64,000 bases of DNA from Herbaspirillum huttiense (GTDB lineage Bacteria; Pseudomonadota; Gammaproteobacteria; Burkholderiales; Burkholderiaceae_D), in NCBI RefSeq assembly GCF_004367745.1, contig NZ_CP037993.1:3162001-3226000 (forward strand), written 5' to 3'. The notes under the pieces are model-generated. The model was not told where the DNA came from and did no database searches. It worked only from the letters and a program-made list of their open reading frames with translations. Of this stretch, positions 24,939-33,100 are shown one piece after another (the stretch's first letter is position 1; each line of letters opens with the position of its first letter). The position numbers were made by a program, and so were the translations under genes.

Positions 24939-26507
24939 ATGGCCACTACTCCCCCAAAACCCTACACGCCGCCACCGCCGCTGACGGGTGCCAACCTGGT
25001 GCTGGGCACCTTGTCGGTGTCGCTGGCGGTGTTCATGAACGTGCTGGATTCCTCCATCGCCAACGTCGCCATTCCGACCATCTCGGGCAACCTGGGTGTG
25101 TCGGTCGATGAGGGCACCTGGGTCATCACCTCATTTGCCGCAGCCAACGCCATCTCGATCCCGCTGACCGGATGGCTGACGCAGCGCCTGGGCGCGGTGC
25201 GCCTGTTCGTGACCTCGGTGCTGCTGTTCGTGCTGGCCTCCTGGCTGTGCGGCCTGGCACCCACCCTGCCCATCCTGCTGGCCGCGCGCGTGCTGCAAGG
25301 CCTGGTGGCTGGCCCCATGGTGCCGCTGTCGCAATCGCTGCTGCTGGGGGCCTACCCCAAATCGAAATCCTCCTTCGCCCTGGCGCTATGGGGCATGACG
25401 GCGGTGGTGGCACCGGTGGCCGGCCCCGCGCTGGGCGGCTGGATCACCGACAGCTACACCTGGCCCTGGATCTTCTACATCAACATCCCGGTGGGCCTGA
25501 TTGCCGCCGGCGTCACGCTGGCCATCTACCGCTCGCGCGAGACGCCGACCCACAAGTTGCCCATCGACAAGATCGGCCTGGCGCTGCTGGTGACCTGGGT
25601 CGCGGCCTTCCAGATCATGCTCGACAAGGGCAAGGACCTGGACTGGTTCTCCTCGCCCACCATCGTCACGCTGGGCATCATCGCGCTGATCGCCTTTGCC
25701 TACTTCGTCGTGTGGGAACTGAACAATGACCATCCGGTGGTGGACCTGCGCCTGTTCGGCCGGCGCAATTTCGCCGGCGGCACCATTGCCATTTCCATCG
25801 GCTACGGGGTCTTCTTCGGCAACCTGGTGATCCTGCCGCAATGGCTGCAGCAATACCTGGGCTATCGCTCGATCGACTCGGGGCTGTCGACCGCACCGAT
25901 CGGCATCTTCGCGGTGATCCTGATGCCGCTCATCGGACGCTTCCTGCCGCTGGTGGATGCGCGCAAGGTGGCCACGGCGTCCTTCATCGGCTTTGCCATC
26001 GTGTTCTGGCTGCGCTCGCGCTACAACCTGCAGGTGGATCAGATGACGGTGATCCTGCCCACGCTGCTGCAGGGCATTCCGACGGCCATGTTCTTCGTGC
26101 CGCTGACGGTGCTGCTGCTCTCGGGCCTGCCACCGGAACGCATCCCGGCGGCGGCGGGGCTGTCGTCCTTCGTGCGCGTCTTCTGCGGCGCGGTCGGCAC
26201 CTCCATTTCGACCACGGCCTGGAACAACCGCACCATCATGCACCACGCCCAGCTGACCGAACACGCCACCCCCTACAGCCCCTGGCTGCAGGAGACCGTC
26301 AACAACATCAGCAGCACCTTGGGCCTGAACGCCGAGCAGACCGCAGGCATGCTGGAGCGGACCATCACCTTCCAGGCGGCGATGCTGGGCATCAATGACA
26401 TCTTCTATGTCTCGGCGGTGATCTTCATCGTCATCATCCCGCTGATCTGGATCATCAAGCCCTCCAAGGGCGGCGCGGGCGCGGCCGAAGCGTCGGCGGC
26501 ACACTGA
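24939..26507 (+). CDS. EmrB/QacA-type (DHA2) drug exporter
   Basis: A 522-residue, 14-helix major facilitator of the DHA2 family. Hallmarks are VFMNVLDSSIANVAIPTISGNLGVSVDEGTWVITSFAAANAISIP in the first helices and the antiporter motif [27 protein letters not shown] in helix 5. Follows the adaptor by 50 bases. Together with EmrA and NodT it should form a tripartite drug exporter across both membranes. Confidence 0.93.
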   Translation: MATTPPKPYTPPPPLTGANLVLGTLSVSLAVFMNVLDSSIANVAIPTISGNLGVSVDEGTWVITSFAAANAISIPLTGWLTQRLGAVRLFVTSVLLFVLASWLCGLAPTLPILLAARVLQGLVAGPMVPLSQSLLLGAYPKSKSSFALALWGMTAVVAPVAGPALGGWITDSYTWPWIFYINIPVGLIAAGVTLAIYRSRETPTHKLPIDKIGLALLVTWVAAFQIMLDKGKDLDWFSSPTIVTLGIIALIAFAYFVVWELNNDHPVVDLRLFGRRNFAGGTIAISIGYGVFFGNLVILPQWLQQYLGYRSIDSGLSTAPIGIFAVILMPLIGRFLPLVDARKVATASFIGFAIVFWLRSRYNLQVDQMTVILPTLLQGIPTAMFFVPLTVLLLSGLPPERIPAAAGLSSFVRVFCGAVGTSISTTAWNNRTIMHHAQLTEHATPYSPWLQETVNNISSTLGLNAEQTAGMLERTITFQAAMLGINDIFYVSAVIFIVIIPLIWIIKPSKGGAGAAEASAAH

Positions 26508-26514
26508 CCGGGCC

Positions 26515-26547
26515 GGCCTGTGGCGGCTAACGCAGCCGCGACAGGCC
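26515..26547. terminator. Hairpin at the convergent end of the efflux operon and LysR gene
   Basis: Arms 26515-26528 and 26534-26547 pair with a single mismatch; the structure overlaps the last bases of the LysR gene. There is no T-run on either side, so termination activity is uncertain. Confidence 0.35.
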
Positions 26548-27444
26548 GTGCTGCAGGCGGATGATGTCGATGAGCTTGCGCAAGGCCGGATGCGCATGGC
26601 GGCGGCTGCTGTAGTACATGTGAAACGGCTCGCTGGGGGCCGCCCATTCTTCCAGGATGGCTTCCAGCGAGCCTTCATCGATTTCCTTGCTGATCCTTCC
26701 CTCCAACAGATAGGCGATACCCACCCCGGCCTTGGCCGCCGCGATGGTGGCCGCCGTATTGTTGATCGTCACCAGGCCCGGCACGCGGATGCGCTGGCGG
26801 TGCTTGCCTTTACCGAATTCCCACTGGTAGCTGGAGTTGTCACCCAGAAGCAATTGCAGGCAGGTGTGCTGCTGCAGGTCTTCCAATGTGAGCGGCCGTC
26901 CATGCCGATCCAGATACGCCGGCGAGGCCGCTGCCACCCAGCGATGCGCGCGCGTGAGCGGCGCAGTCACCATGCCCTCCGGCACGTAGTGGCCGTAACG
27001 GATGCCGGCGTCATAGCCTTCGCTGACGATGTCGATGGGCTTGTCATCGACCACGATAGTGAGCTTGACCTTGGGACATAGCCGCACGAATTCGGGAATG
27101 GCCGGCTCGATCAGCAGATGGGCGGCGTCGGCGAAAACGTTGATGCGCAATTCGCCCAGGCTCCCCTCTGCCGAGCTTTCCAGCTGGCCCAGCGCCTGCG
27201 CGATCTGCTCAAATCCTTCTTCCAGCCGGGCCGCCAGTTCACTGCCGGCCGCCGTGGGCGAAATCGCGCGGCTGGACCGGTACAGCAATTGGGTCGACAG
27301 CCGTTCTTCCAACCGCTTCATGGCATGGCTGGTGGCCGAAGGCGTCAGGCCAAGCTGGATCGCGGCGGCCTTGAAACTGCCGGTGCGCAGGATGGTGACG
27401 AAGATCCGCAGATCAGAAAATTCGATATGGTCGAGGAGCGACAT
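26527..27444 (-). CDS. LysR-family transcriptional regulator
   Basis: A 305-residue LysR protein with the N-terminal helix-turn-helix (FKAAAIQLGLTPSATSHAMKRLEERLSTQLLYRSSRAISPT, about 24-64) and a substrate-binding-like effector domain. It is divergent from an aldo/keto reductase gene 112 bases away, with a T-N11-A box in between, so it probably controls the reductase and the sugar dehydrogenase that follows. The effector is unknown. Confidence 0.9.
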   Translation of the reverse strand: MSLLDHIEFSDLRIFVTILRTGSFKAAAIQLGLTPSATSHAMKRLEERLSTQLLYRSSRAISPTAAGSELAARLEEGFEQIAQALGQLESSAEGSLGELRINVFADAAHLLIEPAIPEFVRLCPKVKLTIVVDDKPIDIVSEGYDAGIRYGHYVPEGMVTAPLTRAHRWVAAASPAYLDRHGRPLTLEDLQQHTCLQLLLGDNSSYQWEFGKGKHRQRIRVPGLVTINNTAATIAAAKAGVGIAYLLEGRISKEIDEGSLEAILEEWAAPSEPFHMYYSSRRHAHPALRKLIDIIRLQHGLSRLR

Positions 27445-27452
27445 GGATGAAT

Positions 27453-27465
27453 TGAAATCACTTCA
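27453..27465. promoter_or_regulatory. Candidate LysR-type box
   Basis: TGAA-N5-TTCA (TGAAATCACTTCA), a T-N11-A palindrome, nine bases upstream of the LysR start and about 90 upstream of the reductase. Its position fits autorepression plus control of the divergent gene. Short and of modest specificity. Confidence 0.4.
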
Positions 27466-27556
27466 GCAATGAATCAGGCTCATCTTAAACCAGTCACCCT
27501 CGCGCGTGGTGCGCGGTATAACTACGGCTTTTGGAATGCTCAGAAGGAGTACCGGC

Positions 27557-28546
27557 ATGAAATCAAGACGCTTTGGCCGCACGGGTGCGGACGTTTCGGA
27601 AATCGGATTTGGCGCCTGGGCCATTGGCGGCTCGTGGGGTGACGTCTCCTCCCAGGATGCCAAGGCCGCGCTGCACGCCGCACTGGATGCGGGCGTCACC
27701 TTCATCGACACGGCCGATGTCTATGGCGATGGCCGCTCCGAGCAGTTGATTGCGCAGGTCCTGAAGGAACGCGGCGGCGCACGTCCGTTCGTGGCTACCA
27801 AGGCCGGACGCCGGCTCTCGCCGCATGTGGCCAGCGGCTACAACAACAAGGACAATCTCACCGCATTCGTGGATCGTTCGCTCAAGAACCTGGAGGTCGA
27901 TTGCCTGGACCTGGTGCAACTGCACTGCCCGCCTACCGAGGTGTATTACCAGCAGGAAGTGTTCGCTTACATGGATGAGCTGGTCGCGGCCGGCAAGATC
28001 CGCCATTACGGCGTCTCGGTGGAGAAGGTGGAAGAAGCCCTCAAGGCCATCGAATACCCGAACGTGAAATCGGTGCAGATCATCTTCAACATCTTCCGCC
28101 AGCGCCCCATCGGGCTGTTCCTGCAGGAAGCACAGCGCCGCGACATCGCCGTGATCGCCCGCGTGCCGCTGGCCTCGGGCCTGCTGACCGGCAAGATGAA
28201 TGCGCAGACCACCTTTGCCGCCGACGACCATCGCCAGTTCAACCGCCATGGCGAAGCCTTCGATGTCGGCGAGACCTTCTCGGGCGTGCCATATGAGGTC
28301 GCACTGGCCGCCGTGGAAAAGATCCGCGCGCTGCTGCCGCAGGGTGTTCCCATGGCGCAATTCGCGCTGCGCTGGATCCTGATGGAAAGCGCCATCAGCA
28401 CCGTGATCCCCGGTGCGCGCAACGTCGCGCAGGCGCAGTCCAACAGTGCGGCCAGCGCCTTGCCGCCGATCACGGATGAGGTGATGCAGGCGCTGCGCGA
28501 ACTCTATCTGCATGACATTGCACCGTACGTGCATCAACGCTGGTAA
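27557..28546 (+). CDS. Aldo/keto reductase
   Basis: A 329-residue TIM-barrel NADPH-dependent oxidoreductase. The family tetrad is visible in FIDTADVYGDGRSE (Asp and Tyr), VATKAGR (Lys) and DLVQLHCPP (His). I chose the ATG at 27557 because AAGGAG lies seven bases before it. The sugar 1-dehydrogenase gene begins 46 bases after its stop, suggesting a shared role in aldose metabolism. Substrate not determined. Confidence 0.9.
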   Translation: MKSRRFGRTGADVSEIGFGAWAIGGSWGDVSSQDAKAALHAALDAGVTFIDTADVYGDGRSEQLIAQVLKERGGARPFVATKAGRRLSPHVASGYNNKDNLTAFVDRSLKNLEVDCLDLVQLHCPPTEVYYQQEVFAYMDELVAAGKIRHYGVSVEKVEEALKAIEYPNVKSVQIIFNIFRQRPIGLFLQEAQRRDIAVIARVPLASGLLTGKMNAQTTFAADDHRQFNRHGEAFDVGETFSGVPYEVALAAVEKIRALLPQGVPMAQFALRWILMESAISTVIPGARNVAQAQSNSAASALPPITDEVMQALRELYLHDIAPYVHQRW

Positions 28547-28592
28547 TCTGTGGCCCCTCCCCTTCATGTAACCAATAATAAGCAAGGACACC

Positions 28593-29516
28593 ATGACACC
28601 CATCCAGCTCGCCATCGCCGGCGTCGGCAAGATCGTTTATGACCAGCATGCCCCGGCCATTGCCGGCAATGCCGATTTCAAGCTGGTCGCGACCGCCAGC
28701 CGCAACCACAGCATCGACGGCGTGACCGCCTACAAGAGCATGGCCGAGATGCTCGCCTCGGGCACGGCCATCGAGGCCATCTCCCTGTGCATGCCACCGC
28801 AGTACCGCTATGAAGCCGCACGAGAAGCACTGAGCGCGGGCAAGCACGTGTTCCTGGAAAAGCCGCCCGGCGCCACGCTCTCCGAGGTCGAGTCGCTGAA
28901 GAACCTGGCGGCGGACAAAGGCGTGACCCTGTTCGCCAGCTGGCACTCGCGCCATGCGCCGGCGGTGCAGGTGGTCAAGCGCCATCTGCAGGAACATGCG
29001 CCGCGCAAGGTCAAGGTGATCTGGCGTGAAGACGTGCGCCACTGGCACCCGGACCAGGAATGGATCTGGCAGCCGGGCGGCCTGGGCGTGTTCGATCCGG
29101 GCATCAATGCCTTGTCGATCGTCACCGAGATCCTGCCGCAGGCGATGTTCCTGAAGCAGGCCACGCTGGAAGTGCCATCCAACCGCCAGACGCCGATTGC
29201 CGCGCGCCTGGGCTTTACCGATGCCCTGGGCACGGATGTACAAGCGGACTTCGACTGGCGCCAGACGGGTGAACAGACCTGGGACATCGTCATCGAGACC
29301 GACAGCACCCGGGTCCACCTGAAAAAGGGCGGACATGAACTTTGGATCAACGATGCGCCGTGCGAGCTGCCGGTGGAGGGGGAGTATCCCTCGCTGTATG
29401 CATATTTCTGCCAATTGATCCGCAGCGGATCGTCCGATGTGGATGTGGCACCGCTGCGGCATGTGGCCGATGCGTTCATGCTGGGGGAGCATGTTGTGAC
29501 GGATGCTTTCGTCTGA
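28593..29516 (+). CDS. D-galactose/L-arabinose 1-dehydrogenase (Gfo/Idh/MocA family)
   Basis: A 307-residue NAD(P)-dependent dehydrogenase with a Rossmann start (IAGVGKIVYDQHAPAI, 8-23), EKPPGATLSEV with the catalytic Lys90 and QPGGLGVFDPGINALSIV. From memory it is very similar throughout to the Azospirillum brasilense arabinose/galactose 1-dehydrogenase (AraA/GalD), which oxidises the sugar to its lactone in the non-phosphorylative pathway. No lactonase or dehydratase gene is nearby in this window. Confidence 0.82.
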   Translation: MTPIQLAIAGVGKIVYDQHAPAIAGNADFKLVATASRNHSIDGVTAYKSMAEMLASGTAIEAISLCMPPQYRYEAAREALSAGKHVFLEKPPGATLSEVESLKNLAADKGVTLFASWHSRHAPAVQVVKRHLQEHAPRKVKVIWREDVRHWHPDQEWIWQPGGLGVFDPGINALSIVTEILPQAMFLKQATLEVPSNRQTPIAARLGFTDALGTDVQADFDWRQTGEQTWDIVIETDSTRVHLKKGGHELWINDAPCELPVEGEYPSLYAYFCQLIRSGSSDVDVAPLRHVADAFMLGEHVVTDAFV

Positions 29517-29552
29517 TCATGTACAGGCGGGTTGGCCGCCTTGTTTCCATGG

Positions 29553-29577
29553 AACCGGTCCGATTGGGCCGGTTTTT
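29553..29577 (+). terminator. Rho-independent terminator after the sugar dehydrogenase
   Basis: Stem AACCGGTCC/GGGCCGGTT (one mismatch) with a GATT loop, then TTTTT, 36 bases after the stop codon of the dehydrogenase gene. Confidence 0.8.
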
Positions 29578-29778
29578 CATGAATGGGCTGAAATTGTCTC
29601 TAGCATTGGCGTATTCGCTAGGGACGTCCATGATTTCAACCGCGCTCGATATCACGGGCATTGGAGAAAGATCAAGCAAGTCTTTGTTCGGCTCTATGCC
29701 CTGGGCGAATCGAGAGGAACTTGTCCTTATGATTAACAAACTCAGAACGTTCTATTGAATCAGTACTTGTTTTAAGCC

Positions 29779-30300
29779 ATGCCATTTAGACGTTCTACAA
29801 AACTGTTTGCTTTAGTTACCCTCGCACTCTTGGCGAGCTATCTCCTTTTACGCAAAGTCCCTCAACTGATCCGCCCCGCCATCGAACCGCAGACCATTCT
29901 GGTCAATCCGGGGGCCAAGTGCGCCCTGATCGAATACGCATTCCGCGGCGGCGAAAGGTGGTCTTGGCTGGATCCTTACGCCCTGTTCACGCTCTCCGAC
30001 GGCGATGCGTTTTACACCGTCGTTGACCTGCGCTCCAAGAAAGTCGTGAGAGACAGTACCTGGCCCATCATTCCGATTACCGCGTATTCCCAAGGGTCGG
30101 TCGGGATGGGCCGCTCCGTATTTTTCTGGAGTGCCGATGGGAGAAGCGCAGCTTTTCCCGGCGGCGAAGGCCCAGCCTATATTTGGGATAACATCCACGA
30201 GTGTACTGGTGAGAAATCGGCATCACCTTATTCCAATCTCGAATGCTCCCTGGACAAACAATCACCTCAATGCAGCGCTATCAGAAACATGATTGAGTGA
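29779..30300 (+). CDS. Hypothetical membrane-anchored protein
   Basis: A 173-residue protein I do not recognise. An N-terminal helix at about 8-24 (LFALVTLALLASYLLL) looks like an uncleaved anchor, leaving a periplasmic domain with Trp/Tyr-rich segments (RGGERWSWLDPYALFTLSDGDAFYTVVD) and four cysteines, three of them near the C-terminus. Base composition is less GC-rich than its neighbours, and the 260 bases before it have no clear gene, so acquisition by transfer is possible. A recognisable Shine-Dalgarno sequence is lacking. Confidence 0.6.
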   Translation: MPFRRSTKLFALVTLALLASYLLLRKVPQLIRPAIEPQTILVNPGAKCALIEYAFRGGERWSWLDPYALFTLSDGDAFYTVVDLRSKKVVRDSTWPIIPITAYSQGSVGMGRSVFFWSADGRSAAFPGGEGPAYIWDNIHECTGEKSASPYSNLECSLDKQSPQCSAIRNMIE

Positions 30301-30437
30301 ATTTTCAATCTCACGCACAACCAGAATCGCCGGCCATTCCCTTGATCTTGTCTGCGGCAACTGTGCTGCCCGCAGCAGCGGGTGGAGCCTGCCGCGATAC
30401 AAACAGCACAGCCCGGCAGAGCATGTGACGGATGGCG

Positions 30438-30474
30438 AAAAAATAAGGGCTGACGACGTTGATCGTCAGCCCTT
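30438..30474 (-). terminator. Rho-independent terminator of the adhC-fghA operon
   Basis: A 12-base perfect stem (30445-30456 with 30463-30474) around a six-base loop, followed on the minus strand by a T-rich tract. It lies 20 bases after the fghA stop. Confidence 0.9.
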
Positions 30475-30493
30475 CATTCCAGCTCAAGCAAGT

Positions 30494-31345
30494 TCAAGCC
30501 ATCAAATTGGCATGATGGAAGCGCAAATGATCTTCCACAAAACTCTCGATGAAGTAATACCCATGGTCATAACCCGCATGCCGACGCAAGGTCAGCGGCT
30601 GTGAGGCTTCCTTGCAGGCTGCCTCGAAGCGTTCCGGGTGCAGCTGCTCGATCAGGAATTTGTCTGCCAGCCCCTGATCGATCAGGATCCCCTGCGGGAA
30701 AGGCGCATACAGCTTGCGCATCAGTTCGCTGGCGTCATGCGCCTGCCAGCTTTCCTGATCATCGCCCAGATAGTGACTGAAGGCCTTCTGCCCCCACGGG
30801 CAGTGCACCGGCGCGGCGATCGGCGCGAAGGCCGATACCGAGCGGTACAGCTCACGATGCCGCAAGGCCAGCGTCAGTGCGCCATGCCCGCCCATGGAAT
30901 GACCGAAGATGCCCATGCGCTGCGGGTCGGCCGGGAAGTGCTCCAGCACGGCAAGGCGCAAATCCTCGACCACGTAACTTTCCATGCGGTAGCGCTGGCT
31001 CCACGGCGTCTGTGTGGCATCCAGGTAGAATCCCGCACCCACGCCAAAGTCCCAGCTGTCGCTTTCACCGGCAATGCCGGCACCGCGCGGGCTGGTGTCG
31101 CAACTGACCAGGATCAGCCCCAGCTCGGCCGCCACGCGCTGCGCACCAGCTTTGATCATGAAGGTTTCTTCGGTGCAGGTCAGCCCGGCCAGGTAGAACA
31201 GCACGGGCAGCTTGCGGCCGCCCTGCCCGGCCTGCGGCGGCACGAACACCGAAAAGCGCATGTCCAGCCCGATGGCGGGCGAGGCATGGCGATAAAAGCC
31301 CTGCACGCCGCCAAAACAGCCGTGCTCGGAGAGAGTCTCCAGCAT
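30494..31345 (-). CDS. fghA: S-formylglutathione hydrolase
   Basis: A 283-residue esterase-D type alpha/beta hydrolase that splits S-formylglutathione into formate and glutathione. The nucleophile elbow GHSMGG has Ser150; SDSWDFGVGAGFYLDAT is the family block near residue 95, and the catalytic His is in AGYDHGYYFI near the C-terminus. The ATG at 31345 has GAGGAGA just upstream. It lies 10 bases after adhC and shares its transcript. Confidence 0.95.
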   Translation of the reverse strand: MLETLSEHGCFGGVQGFYRHASPAIGLDMRFSVFVPPQAGQGGRKLPVLFYLAGLTCTEETFMIKAGAQRVAAELGLILVSCDTSPRGAGIAGESDSWDFGVGAGFYLDATQTPWSQRYRMESYVVEDLRLAVLEHFPADPQRMGIFGHSMGGHGALTLALRHRELYRSVSAFAPIAAPVHCPWGQKAFSHYLGDDQESWQAHDASELMRKLYAPFPQGILIDQGLADKFLIEQLHPERFEAACKEASQPLTLRRHAGYDHGYYFIESFVEDHLRFHHANLMA

Positions 31346-31355
31346 CGCGCTCTCC

Positions 31356-32462
31356 TCAGAACTCGACCACGGAGCGGATCGACTCACCGCTCTTCATCAG
31401 GTCGAAGCCTTCATTGATGCGCTCCAGCGGCAGCTTGTGCGTGATCAGGTCATCAATGTTGAGCTTGCCTTCCATGTACCAGTCGACGATCTTCGGCACG
31501 TCGGTACGGCCACGCGCGCCACCGAAGGCCGAGCCCTTCCAGACGCGGCCGGTCACCAGCTGGAACGGTCGCGTCGAGATCTCCTGGCCGGCTGCGGCCA
31601 CGCCGATGATGATGGACTGGCCCCAGCCCTTGTGGCAGCACTCCAGCGATTGGCGCATGGTGGTGGTGTTGCCGATGCACTCGAAGCTGTAGTCGGCGCC
31701 GCCATCGGTCATGCCGATGATGGCATCGACCACGTTGGGCACGTCCTTCGGATTGATGAAGTCGGTCATGCCGAACTTGCGCGCCATGGCTTCACGCGCC
31801 GGATTCAGGTCGACGCCGATGATCTTGTTGGCCCCCACCATCTTGGCCGCCTGGATGACGTTCAGGCCAATGCCGCCCAAACCGAACACCACCACGTTGG
31901 CACCCGCTTCCACCTTGGCGGTGAACAGCACAGCACCCACGCCGGTGGTCACGCCACAGCCGATGTAGCAGACCTTGTCAAAAGGCGCATCCGAACGAAT
32001 CTTGGCCAGAGCGATCTCCGGTACGACGATGTAGTTGGAGAAAGTCGAGGTGCCCATGTAGTGGAACAGCGGCTTGCCGTCCAGCGAAAAGCGGCTGGTG
32101 GCATCCGGCATCAGGCCACGGCCCTGGGTGGCGCGGATGGCCTGGCACAGGTTGGTCTTCTGCGACAGACAGAACTTGCACTCGCGGCATTCCGGCGTGT
32201 ACAGGGGGATGACATGGTCATCCTTCTTGAGCGACTTCACGCCCGGGCCGACGTCGACCACCACGCCCGCGCCTTCGTGGCCGAGGATGGCCGGGAAGAT
32301 GCCTTCCGGGTCGGCGCCCGAGAGCGTGTAATAGTCGGTATGGCAGATGCCGGTGGCCTTGATCTCGACCAGGACTTCGCCGGCCTTGGGGCCGCCGAGT
32401 TCGACTTCCTCGATGGTCAAGGGCTTGCCTGCCTGCCATGCTACCGCTGCTCTTGTCTTCAT
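31356..32462 (-). CDS. adhC: S-(hydroxymethyl)glutathione dehydrogenase (class III alcohol dehydrogenase)
   Basis: A 368-residue zinc alcohol dehydrogenase. Catalytic zinc ligands Cys40 and His62 and the structural zinc cysteines 92, 95, 98 and 106 ([15 protein letters not shown]) are present, together with the GLGGIG NAD loop. It oxidises the formaldehyde-glutathione adduct to S-formylglutathione for FghA. The frame is open 141 bases upstream but the MKTRAAV start fits the family. No frmR-type repressor is next to it. Confidence 0.96.
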   Translation of the reverse strand: MKTRAAVAWQAGKPLTIEEVELGGPKAGEVLVEIKATGICHTDYYTLSGADPEGIFPAILGHEGAGVVVDVGPGVKSLKKDDHVIPLYTPECRECKFCLSQKTNLCQAIRATQGRGLMPDATSRFSLDGKPLFHYMGTSTFSNYIVVPEIALAKIRSDAPFDKVCYIGCGVTTGVGAVLFTAKVEAGANVVVFGLGGIGLNVIQAAKMVGANKIIGVDLNPAREAMARKFGMTDFINPKDVPNVVDAIIGMTDGGADYSFECIGNTTTMRQSLECCHKGWGQSIIIGVAAAGQEISTRPFQLVTGRVWKGSAFGGARGRTDVPKIVDWYMEGKLNIDDLITHKLPLERINEGFDLMKSGESIRSVVEF

Positions 32463-33100
32463 AGGGATGGGTCCTTTGCGTGATGATTGAAGTAAAACTT
32501 CCCGACCGGCCAGTTGGGCCTCGTCAGGAAAATTCAGTAAAACTGGTGGTGCCTGTGAAACTTCCGGCTGGGCGGTATTATCGCATTGCAAACGAAAACG
32601 CATCTGCCACGCTTAACACCCTTCATGTTGATGCCAGAACAAGTGAAAATTTCCATCTGACATGAAAATCACGCTGTCGCGTTGCAGCGACGTTGCGCGC
32701 AGGATGACAAAGCCCTGAGCTTGCGGTAAGGTTGCTACAAAACAAACGGTGAACGTGGCTGGCGCAGCGGCCATTGATCAGCGCACAACAAGGGCACAAA
32801 GCAAGGACAAGCGCCAACAAAGCGCAGCAGGACACGAGGTGGCATACTGACACCTCGCGTATCACGAAGTGGGGGCATCCACGTAATTTTGGCGTAAGCG
32901 CGATCACACCGTGTGAACGCGCGCGGCTTGCCGCACTGACAAGGGCTATCCACCATGCCCGCGTCGCCCGCCGCCGTTCCGCTGGCAGGAACGTGCCGAT
33001 TGCGTGCGAGGGCTGTCGAAACGGTCGTCCGGCATCTTTCCGGGCCAAGGGACGTGCAGCAATCTGCTGCCTAACGACAGGTAATGTGATAGTGGGTCAC
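32463..33100. other. Divergent intergenic region of adhC and the c-di-GMP enzyme
   Basis: About 640 bases without a convincing gene. It contains the inverted repeat GAAGT-AAA-ACTTC at 32489-32501 and a second AAACTTCC near 32560, 30-110 bases upstream of adhC, possibly regulator sites. The plus strand is open in frame with the downstream gene from 32774, but the encoded peptide is low in family resemblance. A start for that gene upstream of 33101 remains possible. Confidence 0.5.

Noticed and set aside
29579-29758. Small plus-strand frame of 59 residues after the sugar dehydrogenase
   Set aside because: Its ATG lies at the end of a terminator and has no Shine-Dalgarno sequence; no family resemblance. 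Left out as a gene.
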